A stretch of DNA of 48,011 nt from Bacteroidales bacterium (GCA_009785425.1 WQWI01000014.1:1-48011), one strand, 5' to 3'. Shown: positions 15,017-24,469, counted from the first letter of the stretch. Numbers and translations are program-made. Notes: generated from the letters alone by a model not told the origin.

Positions 15017-16252
15017 ATGACAGCAAAGATAATCTCCATCGGCGACGAATTATTGATTGGTCAAGTCGTCAATACCAATGCAGCATGGCTGGCTGAACAG
15101 CTCAATCAAATCGGAATAAAAGTGGACGAAATTTTAGCAGTTTCGGACAATGGAAAAGAGATTGAACGTACTGTAAAATCAGCCATCTCAAGATATGATC
15201 TGGTTATTACAACAGGTGGTTTAGGTCCAACCAAAGACGACATCACCAAGCAATGTTTGGCACGGATTTTTGATGCAAAAATGGTGTTGAACGAAGTGAT
15301 TCTTGCCAATAATACAGCTTTTTTCGAAGCACGCGGCTATGAATTAACGGAAATTAATCGCAAGCAGGCCGAAGTACCCGATTGTTGTGAAGTGATTGAA
15401 AACACTTGTGGAACAGCTCCTTGCATGTGGTTTAACACGCCAAACAACGGCATACTGATTTCCTTGCCGGGCGTTCCTTACGAAATGAAAACGATTGTGG
15501 AACGTGATTTGCTTCCTCGCCTAAAAGCCTTGAACGGCGGACAAACTATCATTCACAAAACGGTAATGACACATGGCTTGGGCGAATCATTTTTGTCCGA
15601 ACGTATCGCATCCTGGGAAGATGCTTTGCCATCAAATTTCAAATTGGCTTACTTGCCGAAACCGGGAATTTTACGGTTACGACTATCTGCATTTGGCTCT
15701 GATGAAGGTGCTTTAAATGCAGAAATAACCAAGCAATTAGACGAACTACACAGTCTCATTCCCGAACTAATTTACAGCTACAACGATGAAAGTCTCGAGT
15801 CAGTTGTATTTCGCTTGCTGAAAGAAAAAAAACAAACGTTATCCGTTGCCGAAAGTTGCACGGGTGGCTATATTGCACATCGTATGACGTTGATACCCGG
15901 AAGCTCGGAAATCTTCAACGGCTCGGTGGTGGTTTATGCTTATGAAGCTAAACAGAATTTACTTGATGTAACTTTACAAACGCTTGAAAAATACGGTGCA
16001 GTTAGCGAAGCCTGCGTGATAGAAATGGCAAAAGGCTGCAGAAAATTATTTCACACGGATTATGCGATTGCCGTTTCGGGAATTGCGGGCCCGGGTGGGG
16101 CTACCGACGAAAAACCTGTGGGAACAGTTTGGATTGCCGTTGCGACACCCGAGAAAGTCATTGCAAAAAAATTCTCTTATGGCGATAATCGGGAGCGGAA
16201 TATTGTGCGGGCTTGTTTGTCAGCGTTGAATTTATTGCGGAAGCAACTGTAA
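15017..16252 (+). CDS. cinA: CinA family nicotinamide-nucleotide amidase
   Basis: The 411-residue protein has the two-domain CinA layout. The N-terminal MoaB/MogA-like domain starts KIISIGDELLIGQVVNTNAA and contains VITTGGLGPTKDDITK near residue 72. The C-terminal amidase domain has SVAESCTGGYIAHRMT near residue 276 and AVSGIAGPGGATDEKPVG near 353. CinA recycles NMN to nicotinate mononucleotide and hydrolyses ADP-ribose; it was once linked to competence. The length is standard for the full-length family. It has its own promoter and stands alone between the M28 operon and ugd. Confidence 0.93.
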   Translation: MTAKIISIGDELLIGQVVNTNAAWLAEQLNQIGIKVDEILAVSDNGKEIERTVKSAISRYDLVITTGGLGPTKDDITKQCLARIFDAKMVLNEVILANNTAFFEARGYELTEINRKQAEVPDCCEVIENTCGTAPCMWFNTPNNGILISLPGVPYEMKTIVERDLLPRLKALNGGQTIIHKTVMTHGLGESFLSERIASWEDALPSNFKLAYLPKPGILRLRLSAFGSDEGALNAEITKQLDELHSLIPELIYSYNDESLESVVFRLLKEKKQTLSVAESCTGGYIAHRMTLIPGSSEIFNGSVVVYAYEAKQNLLDVTLQTLEKYGAVSEACVIEMAKGCRKLFHTDYAIAVSGIAGPGGATDEKPVGTVWIAVATPEKVIAKKFSYGDNRERNIVRACLSALNLLRKQL

Positions 16253-16301
16253 TTTTTGCTGTTTAATCTTGCTGGGATTTGTTACATTCGTTTTTTTTTT
16301 G

Positions 16302-16310
16302 TACCTTTGC
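16302..16310 (+). promoter_or_regulatory. -7 promoter box for ugd
   Basis: TACCTTTGC fits TAnnTTTGC and lies 18 bases before the ugd ATG at 16329. It excludes the upstream in-frame start at 16269. Confidence 0.7.
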
Positions 16311-16328
16311 AAAAAAAATAAACAAACT

Positions 16329-17657
16329 ATGAAAGTCGCTATTGTAGGAACAGGTTATGTCGGTTTAGTAACCGGCGTTTGTTTCGCTGACGTGGGGATT
16401 AATGTAACCTGCGTAGATATTGACAAAACCAAAATTGAAAACCTTAAGAAAGGAATTTCGCCGATTTACGAACAAGGTCTGGAAGAACTTTTAACCAAAA
16501 ACATTGAACGTGGAACGATCCAATTTTCAACGGAATTGAGTGAATGTTTGAATGAGGCAGATGTTGTTTTTTCAGCTGTAGGAACGCCGCCGGATGAAGA
16601 CGGCTCAGCCGATTTAAAGTATGTGTTAGATGTGGCCAAAACTGTCGGAAAACACATGACAAAGCATGTTTTAGTTGTAACTAAAAGCACTGTTCCGGTA
16701 GGGACTGCCGAGAAAGTTCGTCAAGCGATTCAGGGCGAATTAGATATTCGAAAAGAGAACATCGAATTTGATGTAGCGTCCAATCCCGAATTTTTGAAAG
16801 AAGGTTCTGCCGTTAAGGATTTTATGTATCCCGAAAGAATTGTCGTTGGTGTGGAAAGCGAGCGTGCCGAAAGTGTGATGAAACGCTTGTACAAGCCGTT
16901 TACACTAAACGGACATCCCATCATTTTTATGGATGTTCCTTCTGCAGAAATGACGAAATATGCATCAAATGCGATGTTGGCAACACGCATCAGCTTTATG
17001 AATGATGTTGCAAACCTCTGCGAGTTAGTAGGTGCCGACATCAACCAAGTGCGTAGGGGCATTGGTAGCGACAGCCGAATTGGCAGTAAATTTTTGTATC
17101 CGGGCATTGGCTACGGTGGCTCGTGTTTTCCGAAAGATGTGAAAGCAATCATAAAAACGGCCGAGCAAAACAACTACAAAATGCGTGTTCTGCAAAGTGT
17201 TGAGGAAGTAAACGAAGAACAAAAAACAATTTTGTTCAAGAAATTTCAGAGGTATTTCAATGGAAATATTGCAGGAAAAACCGTTGCCATGTGGGGCTTG
17301 GCATTCAAACCCGGAACTGATGATATGCGAGAAGCACCTGCGTTAGTGCTAATAGATTTACTTACCCAGGCAGGCTGTAAAGTTAGAGGGTTTGACCCTG
17401 TTTCGATAGATGAATGTAAACGCAGAATTGGCGATAAAATCGAATATGCAGAAGATCATTACGATGCATTGAATGGTGCTGATGTGCTGTTTTTGACAAC
17501 CGAATGGACAGAGTTTCGTTTTCCGGACTGGGCGAGAATAAAGGGAATCTTGAAAACACCTGTTGTTTTTGACGGACGAAATATCTACGACAAAAACGAA
17601 CTTCTGAAAGAAGGCTTTGATTACATGGGAATTGGTTTTGAATGCTTCAATTCTTAA
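16329..17657 (+). CDS. ugd: UDP-glucose 6-dehydrogenase
   Basis: The 442-residue enzyme oxidises UDP-glucose to UDP-glucuronate with two NAD+. It starts MKVAIVGTGYVGLVTGVCFA, the Rossmann glycine motif. VGTPPDEDGSADLKYV, ASNPEFLKEGSAVKDF and YASNAMLATRISFMNDVANL are all standard. The catalytic Cys266 sits in YGGSCFPKD. KPGTDDMREAP opens the C-terminal UDP-binding domain. UDP-GDP-mannose dehydrogenase relatives are possible, but the wording is that of the UDP-glucose enzyme. It is followed by rfbD after 2 bases, so the two are cotranscribed, and it supplies sugars for a surface polysaccharide. Confidence 0.95.
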   Translation: MKVAIVGTGYVGLVTGVCFADVGINVTCVDIDKTKIENLKKGISPIYEQGLEELLTKNIERGTIQFSTELSECLNEADVVFSAVGTPPDEDGSADLKYVLDVAKTVGKHMTKHVLVVTKSTVPVGTAEKVRQAIQGELDIRKENIEFDVASNPEFLKEGSAVKDFMYPERIVVGVESERAESVMKRLYKPFTLNGHPIIFMDVPSAEMTKYASNAMLATRISFMNDVANLCELVGADINQVRRGIGSDSRIGSKFLYPGIGYGGSCFPKDVKAIIKTAEQNNYKMRVLQSVEEVNEEQKTILFKKFQRYFNGNIAGKTVAMWGLAFKPGTDDMREAPALVLIDLLTQAGCKVRGFDPVSIDECKRRIGDKIEYAEDHYDALNGADVLFLTTEWTEFRFPDWARIKGILKTPVVFDGRNIYDKNELLKEGFDYMGIGFECFNS

Positions 17658-17659
17658 AC

Positions 17660-18517
17660 ATGAATATCCTTATCACAGGTGCTAACGGGCAACTCGGCAA
17701 TGAGCTTAAAAAGCGAACTGCATTAATCCTGAATGCGAATTTTTTCTTTACCGATGTAGAAGAATTAGACATCACAAAAGAAGATGATGTTAACGATTTT
17801 TTCAAAAAAAATCAAATTAATTTTGTTGTGAATTGCGCAGCCTACACTGCTGTGGACAAGGCGGAAACAGAGCAGAATTTGGCATTATCTATTAATTATC
17901 AGGCAGTCTCAAATATCGTGGAAGCGTGTTCAAAACACAATTGTTTTCTGATTCACATTTCTACCGATTATGTTTTTAATGGGCATGGCTACAAACCTTA
18001 TCAAGAGATTGATATTGCTGAGCCTACTTCGTTTTACGGAATCTCGAAATGGCGTGGCGAACAAATTGTGAGAACGCTTGGAAAAGGCATCATCATTCGC
18101 ACATCGTGGTTATATTCCAATTTTGGACATAACTTTGTACGGACCATGCAAGAATTAGGTGGTTCTCGCGAAACAGTAAATGTGGTTTTTGATCAAGTTG
18201 GAACACCAACATTTGCAGGGCATCTAGCGGAGGCAATATGGAAAATAATCCCACAGTTAACTGATTGGAAAGAAGGCGTACAGGTCTATCACTTTTCGAA
18301 TGAAGGTGTGTGTAGTTGGTACGATTTTGCGAGAGAAATTATGCAGCAATGTAATCTCAACTGCCAAGTATTTCCAATAGAAAGCAAGGATTATCCAAAA
18401 CCGGCTGCACGTCCGTTTTATTCCGTTCTGAACAAAACAAAAATCAAACAGCGTTTCGGACTATCTATTCCGCATTGGAAAGACGCACTTTTGGAGATGT
18501 TGCGGAATCAGAGCTAA
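17660..18517 (+). CDS. rfbD: dTDP-4-dehydrorhamnose reductase
   Basis: The 285-residue short-chain reductase makes dTDP-L-rhamnose from the 4-keto precursor. MNILITGANGQLGNELKK is the nucleotide-binding start, VVNCAAYTAVDKAE follows near residue 55, STDYVFNGHGYKPYQE near 100, and the catalytic Tyr-x3-Lys is in YGISKWRGE near 126. The ATG at 17660 is used because the 6 codons upstream in this frame overlap the end of ugd. The other rhamnose genes (rfbA, B, C) are not in the window. It forms an operon with ugd. Confidence 0.93.
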   Translation: MNILITGANGQLGNELKKRTALILNANFFFTDVEELDITKEDDVNDFFKKNQINFVVNCAAYTAVDKAETEQNLALSINYQAVSNIVEACSKHNCFLIHISTDYVFNGHGYKPYQEIDIAEPTSFYGISKWRGEQIVRTLGKGIIIRTSWLYSNFGHNFVRTMQELGGSRETVNVVFDQVGTPTFAGHLAEAIWKIIPQLTDWKEGVQVYHFSNEGVCSWYDFAREIMQQCNLNCQVFPIESKDYPKPAARPFYSVLNKTKIKQRFGLSIPHWKDALLEMLRNQS

Positions 18518-18546
18518 TAAATTTGTCGAAATTTCGTTTTTTTTCG

Positions 18547-18555
18547 TACCTTTGC
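18547..18555 (+). promoter_or_regulatory. -7 promoter box for the phosphosugar mutase
   Basis: TACCTTTGC lies 16 bases before the ATG at 18572. It has the same form as the ugd promoter box. Confidence 0.7.
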
Positions 18556-18571
18556 AAAAAAAACTGAAACC

Positions 18572-20314
18572 ATGAAGACAACGACTGATCCACAAGTACT
18601 ACAACGTGCACAAATGTGGTTAAACGGCAGTTTCGATGCCGAAACCAAAGCACAAATTCAACATCTCATCGACACAGACCCAACGGAATTGACCGATTCG
18701 TTTTACCGTGATTTGGAATTCGGAACGGGCGGACTGCGCGGTATTATGGGCGTTGGCACTAATCGTATAAACATTTACACGGTGGCAATGGCAACGCAAG
18801 GGTTGGTCAATTATGTAAAGAAATCGTTTCCGAATGTACCACAAATCTCGTTTGCTGTGGCTTGCGATTCGCGAAATAATAGTCAGAAGTTTGCAGAAAT
18901 CACAGCATCTGTTATCGCTGCAAATGGCTGTAAATGCTACTTGTTTGAGAGTATGCGCCCAACTCCCGAATTGTCATTTGCGATTCGCCACTTGGGCTGT
19001 CAGTCGGGTGTGGTCATCACGGCATCGCACAATCCGAAAGAATACAACGGCTATAAAGCCTATTGGAACGACGGTGCGCAACTTATCGAACCTCACGACA
19101 AAAATGTGATTGATGAAGTACTGAAAATCAAAGGTCTCGAAGATGTGAAAATGGCCGGAAATGCGGAGTTAATCGAGAAAATAGGGGAGGAGTTAGACCG
19201 AGTTTATTTAGACGAAGTCAAAAAACTATCGCTCTCCCCGCAAGCAATAAAAAGTCAAAAAGATTTGAAAATAGTTTTTACTCCGCTTCACGGAACTGGA
19301 ATTGTACACGTTCCGAGATTGTTGAAAGAAGTAGGTTTTGAAAACGTTGTAGTTGTTGAGGAGCAAGCCATTCCAAGCGGAGATTTTCCAACGATAAAAT
19401 CGCCAAATCCGGAAGAAAAAGCCGCACTTCAAATGGCAATTGATAAAGCCAAAGAAATTGGTGCAACGCTTGTGTTGGCAACCGATCCGGATGCGGACAG
19501 AGTTGGTGTGGCAATTCGCAAAGACAATGGCGAATATATGTTGCTCAACGGAAATCAAACAGGGTCAGTTTTGGTTTACTATTTACTAAAAAAATGGAAG
19601 GAAAATAATCTGCTCACAGGCAAAGAATACATTGCCAAAACCATTGTTACCAGCGAGCTCTTGAAAGATATTGCAGATAAAAACGGTGTGGAATGCTTTG
19701 ATGTTTTGACAGGCTTCAAATACATTGCCGATATTATCGCAAAAAACGAGGGCAAAAAAGTTTTCATTGGTGGAGGTGAAGAAAGTTACGGGTATTTGGT
19801 TGGCGAATTTGTTCGCGACAAAGATGCTGTGAGTGCCTGTTTGGTGATTGCTGAAATGGCTGCATGGGCTGCGGAACAAGGCAAAACGTTCATTGATATT
19901 TTGTCGGACTTGTACATGGAATACGGATTTTACAAAGAGGACTTACTTTCACTCACCAAAAAAGGCAAAGCCGGTTTGGAAGAAATCCAACAAATGATGA
20001 TTGATTTACGGAACAATCCGCCAAAAGAAATCAACGGCTCGAAAGTCGTACTAATCAAGGATTACGAAGAGCAAATTTCAAAAAACTTGTTAACGAATAC
20101 TACCGAAAAAATTGGCTTGCCCAAATCGAACGTTCTGCAATTTTTTACCGAAGACGGCAGTAAAATCACAGCCCGTCCGAGCGGAACAGAACCTAAAATC
20201 AAATTCTATTTCGGCGTAAAAGGCACGCTAAAATCTAAGGCAGACTTTGACCAAACAGACGGAGTTTTAGCTCAAAAGATTGATGGTATCGTTACTTCAA
20301 TGAAGTTGAAATAA
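18572..20314 (+). CDS. Phosphoglucomutase/phosphomannomutase family enzyme
   Basis: The 580-residue alpha-D-phosphohexomutase interconverts hexose 1- and 6-phosphates. The early motif FGTGGLRGIMGVGTNRIN is typical of the long PGM/PMM subgroup. The phosphoserine is Ser152 in TASHNPKEYNGYK. The metal loop is DPDADRVGVAI near residue 309, GGGEESYGYLVG is the sugar-binding loop, and RPSGTEPKIKFYFG near the end binds phosphate. Glucose or mannose specificity cannot be fixed. Together with ugd and rfbD it feeds nucleotide-sugar synthesis, though it has its own promoter. Confidence 0.93.
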   Translation: MKTTTDPQVLQRAQMWLNGSFDAETKAQIQHLIDTDPTELTDSFYRDLEFGTGGLRGIMGVGTNRINIYTVAMATQGLVNYVKKSFPNVPQISFAVACDSRNNSQKFAEITASVIAANGCKCYLFESMRPTPELSFAIRHLGCQSGVVITASHNPKEYNGYKAYWNDGAQLIEPHDKNVIDEVLKIKGLEDVKMAGNAELIEKIGEELDRVYLDEVKKLSLSPQAIKSQKDLKIVFTPLHGTGIVHVPRLLKEVGFENVVVVEEQAIPSGDFPTIKSPNPEEKAALQMAIDKAKEIGATLVLATDPDADRVGVAIRKDNGEYMLLNGNQTGSVLVYYLLKKWKENNLLTGKEYIAKTIVTSELLKDIADKNGVECFDVLTGFKYIADIIAKNEGKKVFIGGGEESYGYLVGEFVRDKDAVSACLVIAEMAAWAAEQGKTFIDILSDLYMEYGFYKEDLLSLTKKGKAGLEEIQQMMIDLRNNPPKEINGSKVVLIKDYEEQISKNLLTNTTEKIGLPKSNVLQFFTEDGSKITARPSGTEPKIKFYFGVKGTLKSKADFDQTDGVLAQKIDGIVTSMKLK

Positions 20315-20343
20315 ATATCGCTTGTTTTTTCATTTTTTTTTCG

Positions 20344-20351
20344 TATCTTTG
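20344..20351 (+). promoter_or_regulatory. -7 promoter box for the TldD-like gene
   Basis: TATCTTTG lies 43 bases before the ATG at 20395. The leader holds a very short ATG-initiated frame of only a few codons. Confidence 0.6.
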
Positions 20352-20394
20352 TGCCATGTAATTCATAACGGATAAATCCTAAATCACAACATAG

Positions 20395-22080
20395 ATGAAA
20401 CACCTAAAAAAACTCTACGCCCTAATCCTTCTGCTATTTGTCGGCTTTTCGCTCCAAGCAGAGGATACATTACTGAGAATTCTGAAAGACGAATTACAGT
20501 ATCAATTTACTCAAATGCAAAGAACGCAACCTGATTTGTACTACATGGATTTCCATGTAACGGATCAGCGAGTATATTCGGTAACTACAAGTTTTGGAGC
20601 CACAAACCAAACTTCGAGAACCCACGTTCGTAATTTTGTACCCATGTTGCGCATTGGAAACAAGGATTTTGACAATCAGATTGATCCTCGCCAAACAGCA
20701 ACAATTCCCGGTCAACGTGCTGTACGCTTGTCGTCCCTGCCGTTGGAGAATGATCCCTTGGCAATTCGTCAGGCAATTTGGAATGAAACATTCATAAGGT
20801 ACCAACGAGCAATCAGCGACCTTCAACGTGTTACTGACGAAAGCAGGCTACAGTTGGAAATGAGTGATACGATGCCCTCATTTTCGGAAGCACCTGTCGT
20901 AGTGCACTTTGAGGAGATGTTGACAGGTCCCGAATTTGAATTCGATATGGAGGAGTGGGCAGAGAGAATGAGAAGAGTATCGGCAGTATTTTTGCAACAC
21001 GAAGAATTTATCACAGCTACGGCAAATGTAAACTTTCGAATTAGACGTACCTACTACGTTAATACGGAAGGTACGTCAGTTGTTCAAAATCTGACTTATG
21101 CAAATGCCGGTATCAATGCAATGTTGCGTGCTGAAGATGGTATGGAACTGCCATTATCTGCGAGGTTCTTTGCGTTTGTGCCCGGAGATCTGCCTTCGGA
21201 AGAAGAGATGATCGCAGCAGCAGAAGACGTGGCTCGACGCCTGCTCATCATGAGAACCGCTCCGCTTGTAAGCCCTTTCACAGGACCGGCATTGTTGTCG
21301 GGAGCAGCAAGTGGCGTTTTCTTCCATGAAATTTTCGGACATCGCATCGAAGGACAGAAAATGAAAAGCGACAGAGACGGTCAAACATTCAAGAGAATGG
21401 TTGGCGAGTATGTATTGCCACCTACGTTGAGCGTTTTTGATGATCCAACGATGAGGCAATATCGCGGACAGGATCTTAACGGATTTTATGTATTCGATGA
21501 TCAAGGTGTTAGAGGCGAAAGAGTTACGGTTGTTGAGAATGGGATTTTGAGAAATTTTCTAATGACGCGTACACCTATTGACGGTTTTGACAGATCAACC
21601 GGCCATGGTAGAGCCGAGATGGGTTTCGACCCGGACTCTCGTCAGTCCAATTTGATTATATCAACATCGGATCCTAAATCTGATGAAGAGTTGCGCCGTC
21701 TTCTTATCGAAGAAGCCATTGCACAGGGCAGGGAATTTGGTTATTTTTTCAAGACGGTGTCGGGCGGATTTACACAAACAGGAGCGAGAGCAATCAATGC
21801 GTTCAATGTCACGCCACTCGAAGTTTATCGTATCTATGTGGACGGACGTCCGGATGTGATGGTTAGAGGTGTAGATTTGATCGGAACGCCGCTATCGATG
21901 TTCTCTCGTATCACGTATGCAGGAAAGCCTGAAACAGCAGAGGTATTTATAGGAAACTGCGGAGCCGGTTCAGGCTGGGTTCCCGTAACTGCTGTTTCAC
22001 CCACCATCTTGGTAAGACAAGTCGAAGTGCAGAGCAAAGCCAGAACAATGGACAGAGAACCGATTTTACCACGCCCATAA
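20395..22080 (+). CDS. Exported TldD-like metallopeptidase
   Basis: The 561-residue protein has a signal peptide (cut likely after LQA), unlike cytoplasmic E. coli TldD. The active site is HEIFGHRIEG with His311, Glu312 and His316, the modified zinc motif HExxxH of the TldD/PmbA family. The metal-binding Cys522 in FIGNCGAGSGW is also present. GFDRSTGHGRAEMG and TQTGARAINAFNV are family-like. TldD/TldE complexes degrade or trim peptides such as microcins. Downstream lies a second homologue without the zinc motif, so they probably form a periplasmic TldD/TldE heterodimer. The palindromic repeat between them separates the genes by about 100 bases. Confidence 0.9.
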   Translation: MKHLKKLYALILLLFVGFSLQAEDTLLRILKDELQYQFTQMQRTQPDLYYMDFHVTDQRVYSVTTSFGATNQTSRTHVRNFVPMLRIGNKDFDNQIDPRQTATIPGQRAVRLSSLPLENDPLAIRQAIWNETFIRYQRAISDLQRVTDESRLQLEMSDTMPSFSEAPVVVHFEEMLTGPEFEFDMEEWAERMRRVSAVFLQHEEFITATANVNFRIRRTYYVNTEGTSVVQNLTYANAGINAMLRAEDGMELPLSARFFAFVPGDLPSEEEMIAAAEDVARRLLIMRTAPLVSPFTGPALLSGAASGVFFHEIFGHRIEGQKMKSDRDGQTFKRMVGEYVLPPTLSVFDDPTMRQYRGQDLNGFYVFDDQGVRGERVTVVENGILRNFLMTRTPIDGFDRSTGHGRAEMGFDPDSRQSNLIISTSDPKSDEELRRLLIEEAIAQGREFGYFFKTVSGGFTQTGARAINAFNVTPLEVYRIYVDGRPDVMVRGVDLIGTPLSMFSRITYAGKPETAEVFIGNCGAGSGWVPVTAVSPTILVRQVEVQSKARTMDREPILPRP

Positions 22081-22089
22081 TAGATAAGG

Positions 22090-22161
22090 CGTCATTCCCG
22101 CGAAGGCGGGAATCCCCCTGATGTAAAAAACAAAGAGATTCCCGCCTTCGCGGGAATGACG
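22090..22161. repeat. REP/MITE-like palindrome
   Basis: Two perfect 25-base arms (22090-22114 and 22137-22161) flank 22 bases. The arm contains GTCATTCCCGCGAAGGCGGG. Similar but diverged copies with the same ends are at 27645-27709. The GTCATTCCCGC end is widely seen in dispersed palindromic repeats of many bacteria. Confidence 0.9.
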
Positions 22162-22187
22162 ACAATAAATCATAAAAAAACACAACA

Positions 22188-23858
22188 ATGAAAAAAATCC
22201 TTATAATAATCACAGCTTTTTTGCTTGCTTTCACGCAAGTAAACGCAAACAACGACGCTCTAATCTTCAGTGCAATGCAACAAGAAGTGAGTCGTAGCAT
22301 GGAAGGATTACAACTTCCGAATATGCCGGCACCATTTTTCATCAATTATATTATTGTTGAAGGTGAAACCATTGACATTAACGCCACTTTGGGAACGATT
22401 ATCACTTCCAATCATCGTCCGAAAGTTAGGTCGTCCAACGTACACGTTTTGACGGAGAGCCCTGAACTTACACACGATGCTCGATTCACCAACCAAGGTG
22501 TAAATGTAGCTGTTGCCCTCGAAAATGATGTCAATCAAATTCGTCGCAACCTTTGGCTTGCTACCAATAATAAATACAAAAGAAGTCTCGCAGCCTTGTC
22601 AACAAAAAGAAACATTCTTCGAAGAATGAATTTGCCCGAAGCGGAAAGAGAACTTAAAGATTTCAGTCTTCCGACCGGGGTACAGAAACGCATCGAAACA
22701 AGGAATTTCACCCCTTTTCAACAAGAAGTTTTGAACGAACAAATGCGAGTTTTATCGGCTATATTTAGAGAATTTCCGAGAATACACAGTTCGCAAGTTT
22801 TGTTGCAGGCTCGTCAAAATGTTTTTTACATTGTAAATTCTCAAGGAACTGAGGTTAGGCAACCGCTGTCGAATGTAGTAATCAGACTTCGTGCGGAAAT
22901 TCGTGCTGATGACGGCACAAACTACGTTGATCACAGACTTATCGTTGCAGAGAATATCAACACGCTTCCTTCACAAGCAGAGTTAGAGCGTATCGTAAGA
23001 ACGTTTGCAGGTAATTTGCAAGACCTCGCAAATGCACCTTTGGTAGCGGAATTCTACAGCGGTCCTGTTTTGTTTGAAGGTGATGCTGCGGCAGATATTT
23101 TCCTTGATAATCTGATTACGCCTGCAGGTGTTTTGTTTTCCCGCAGACCCATTGTTGCCGGAAATGTTGCATTTACGCCAAATAGACCACTCGGACGCAA
23201 AGTCGTAGATACACGTTTGACGGTTGTCAACCACACAAACAAAACTTCTCACAGAGGTATTTCTCTTGTTGGAGCATATGCCGTTGATGCGGAAGGTGTC
23301 GTGCCTGCTGCAAGACAGGTGTTAGTAGAAAGAGGTCTTTTGAGACAGATTCTGAATACAAGTGTGCCCAATCAGCAAGCGGCAAGTTCGCATGGAAATT
23401 TCCGTTTAGGACCAAATGCAGCACAAATTACAACGCAAATCATGCCGAGTGTCTTAGAAGTTCAAAGTTCGCAAGCACTTTCTCCGGCTCGCCTCAGACA
23501 ACAATTGATCAGAACGGCAAGAAACGAAGGTTTGGACTATGCTTATATCGTTAGACAACTCAGCGGTACGCCAAGAATTTACCGTGTAGATGTTCGAACC
23601 GGGCAGGAAACTTTGATGCGCTCGCCTGACATAGAACGAATAACTACACGTCGTTTGATGCGTTTTGATGCTGTTTCTAATCAAGAATTTGTGGGTAACA
23701 AAATGTTTGGAGCTCGTGCAGCCGATGGCTCAAGAGGACCGGCCTTTCCTGTGTCGATTATTTGTCCGGGGGGAATTTTACTCAATGATGTAGAAGTCAG
23801 ACGAAGTACTGCGAATATGGGTACTTTGCCTCCGGTAACTAATCCTACAGAGCGATAA
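22188..23858 (+). CDS. TldE/PmbA-like partner without the zinc motif
   Basis: The 556-residue protein has a signal peptide (cut near VNA) and is homologous over its length to the preceding TldD-like enzyme, for example GPVLFEGDAAADIFLDN against GPALLSGAASGVFFHEI. The HExxxH positions read LDNLITP, so it cannot bind zinc in the same way. That matches TldE/PmbA, the inactive partner in the known heterodimer. The C-terminal FPVSIICPGGILLNDVEV is the analogous final strand region. It is most likely the non-catalytic subunit of an exported peptidase. A standalone scaffold is possible. Confidence 0.85.
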   Translation: MKKILIIITAFLLAFTQVNANNDALIFSAMQQEVSRSMEGLQLPNMPAPFFINYIIVEGETIDINATLGTIITSNHRPKVRSSNVHVLTESPELTHDARFTNQGVNVAVALENDVNQIRRNLWLATNNKYKRSLAALSTKRNILRRMNLPEAERELKDFSLPTGVQKRIETRNFTPFQQEVLNEQMRVLSAIFREFPRIHSSQVLLQARQNVFYIVNSQGTEVRQPLSNVVIRLRAEIRADDGTNYVDHRLIVAENINTLPSQAELERIVRTFAGNLQDLANAPLVAEFYSGPVLFEGDAAADIFLDNLITPAGVLFSRRPIVAGNVAFTPNRPLGRKVVDTRLTVVNHTNKTSHRGISLVGAYAVDAEGVVPAARQVLVERGLLRQILNTSVPNQQAASSHGNFRLGPNAAQITTQIMPSVLEVQSSQALSPARLRQQLIRTARNEGLDYAYIVRQLSGTPRIYRVDVRTGQETLMRSPDIERITTRRLMRFDAVSNQEFVGNKMFGARAADGSRGPAFPVSIICPGGILLNDVEVRRSTANMGTLPPVTNPTER

Positions 23859-23897
23859 AATATACAATAAAAAATTGTATATTCGAGATATTTTTCA

Positions 23898-23906
23898 TAT
23901 CTTTGC
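23898..23906 (+). promoter_or_regulatory. -7 promoter box for the His-rich gene
   Basis: TATCTTTGC lies about 33 bases before the TTG start at 23940. The 5' leader in between contains no ATG. Confidence 0.65.
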
Positions 23907-23939
23907 ACTGCCGGAGCACTGCTTTGGCACCGCCGAAAT

Positions 23940-24305
23940 TTGAAAAAAACAGCACTATATAAGCCACTAACTGCAGGATTCTTATTATTTCTGTTTGTAG
24001 CGTTTTTTGTTAAAACGCAGTTCTTTACGCACGTTCACATCGTTGATGGGATTGCCGTTGTGCACTCTCACTTCTATAAGGGATGCCATACGAACTCTCC
24101 GGACTGTTGCGGAGGGCATGAGCATACCCATGCGGGAATGGAGCTTATAGATGTGCTTTCCGAGTTTGAAGTTTTGGTGCATTCGTTTTCTACGATCGTT
24201 CCGAACGTAGATTTTTCATTTCACAAATTTCAGTCGGCAGAGGTTGCAGAACCTCATACCGAGTTTATTGATCTCTTTTTTCTGCGAGGTCCTCCGGTTT
24301 CTTAA
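23940..24305 (+). CDS. Small His/Cys-rich exported or anchored protein
   Basis: The 121-residue product begins at a TTG (no ATG is in frame) and has one hydrophobic segment, residues 9-24. The region after it is rich in metal ligands: THVHIVDG, VVHSHFYKGCH, then DCCGGHEHTHAG. The rest is neutral. Similar small proteins with H-x-H-x-V-D-G and HSH motifs precede TonB receptors in Bacteroidetes and may handle metals such as zinc; that is an inference. I do not recognise a named family. It lies upstream of a SusC/SusD locus but is separated from it by a repeat, so cotranscription is uncertain. Confidence 0.65.
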   Translation: MKKTALYKPLTAGFLLFLFVAFFVKTQFFTHVHIVDGIAVVHSHFYKGCHTNSPDCCGGHEHTHAGMELIDVLSEFEVLVHSFSTIVPNVDFSFHKFQSAEVAEPHTEFIDLFFLRGPPVS

Positions 24306-24314
24306 TGAGGGTGA

Positions 24315-24432
24315 GGCTGTCTCAAAAGTCAACAATAACGCCATTGCGAGGCACAGAGTGCCGAAGCAATCCATTGATTTAGATTGCTTCACTACGTTCG
24401 CAATGACGTTGTCGTAAATTTTTGAGACAACC
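24315..24432. repeat. MITE-like element with nested palindromes
   Basis: Outer arms GGCTGTCTCAAAA (24315-24327) and TTTTGAGACAACC (24420-24432) differ at one position. Inside is a second palindrome running from ACGCCATTGCGAGGCA to GTTCGCAATGACGTTGT, with GAAGCAATC pairing to GATTGCTTC around the centre. The inner part resembles the widespread CGTCATTGCGAGG-type dispersed repeat. It looks like one repeat inserted in another. Confidence 0.75.
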
Positions 24433-24469
24433 CCTTCGCTTGGTAGAAATGTAGTTCTCTCAATTAGAA

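Noticed and set aside
16269-16328. Twenty-residue N-terminal extension of ugd
   Set aside because: It runs through the promoter box, and the Rossmann motif should begin close to the start, as it does from the ATG at 16329.
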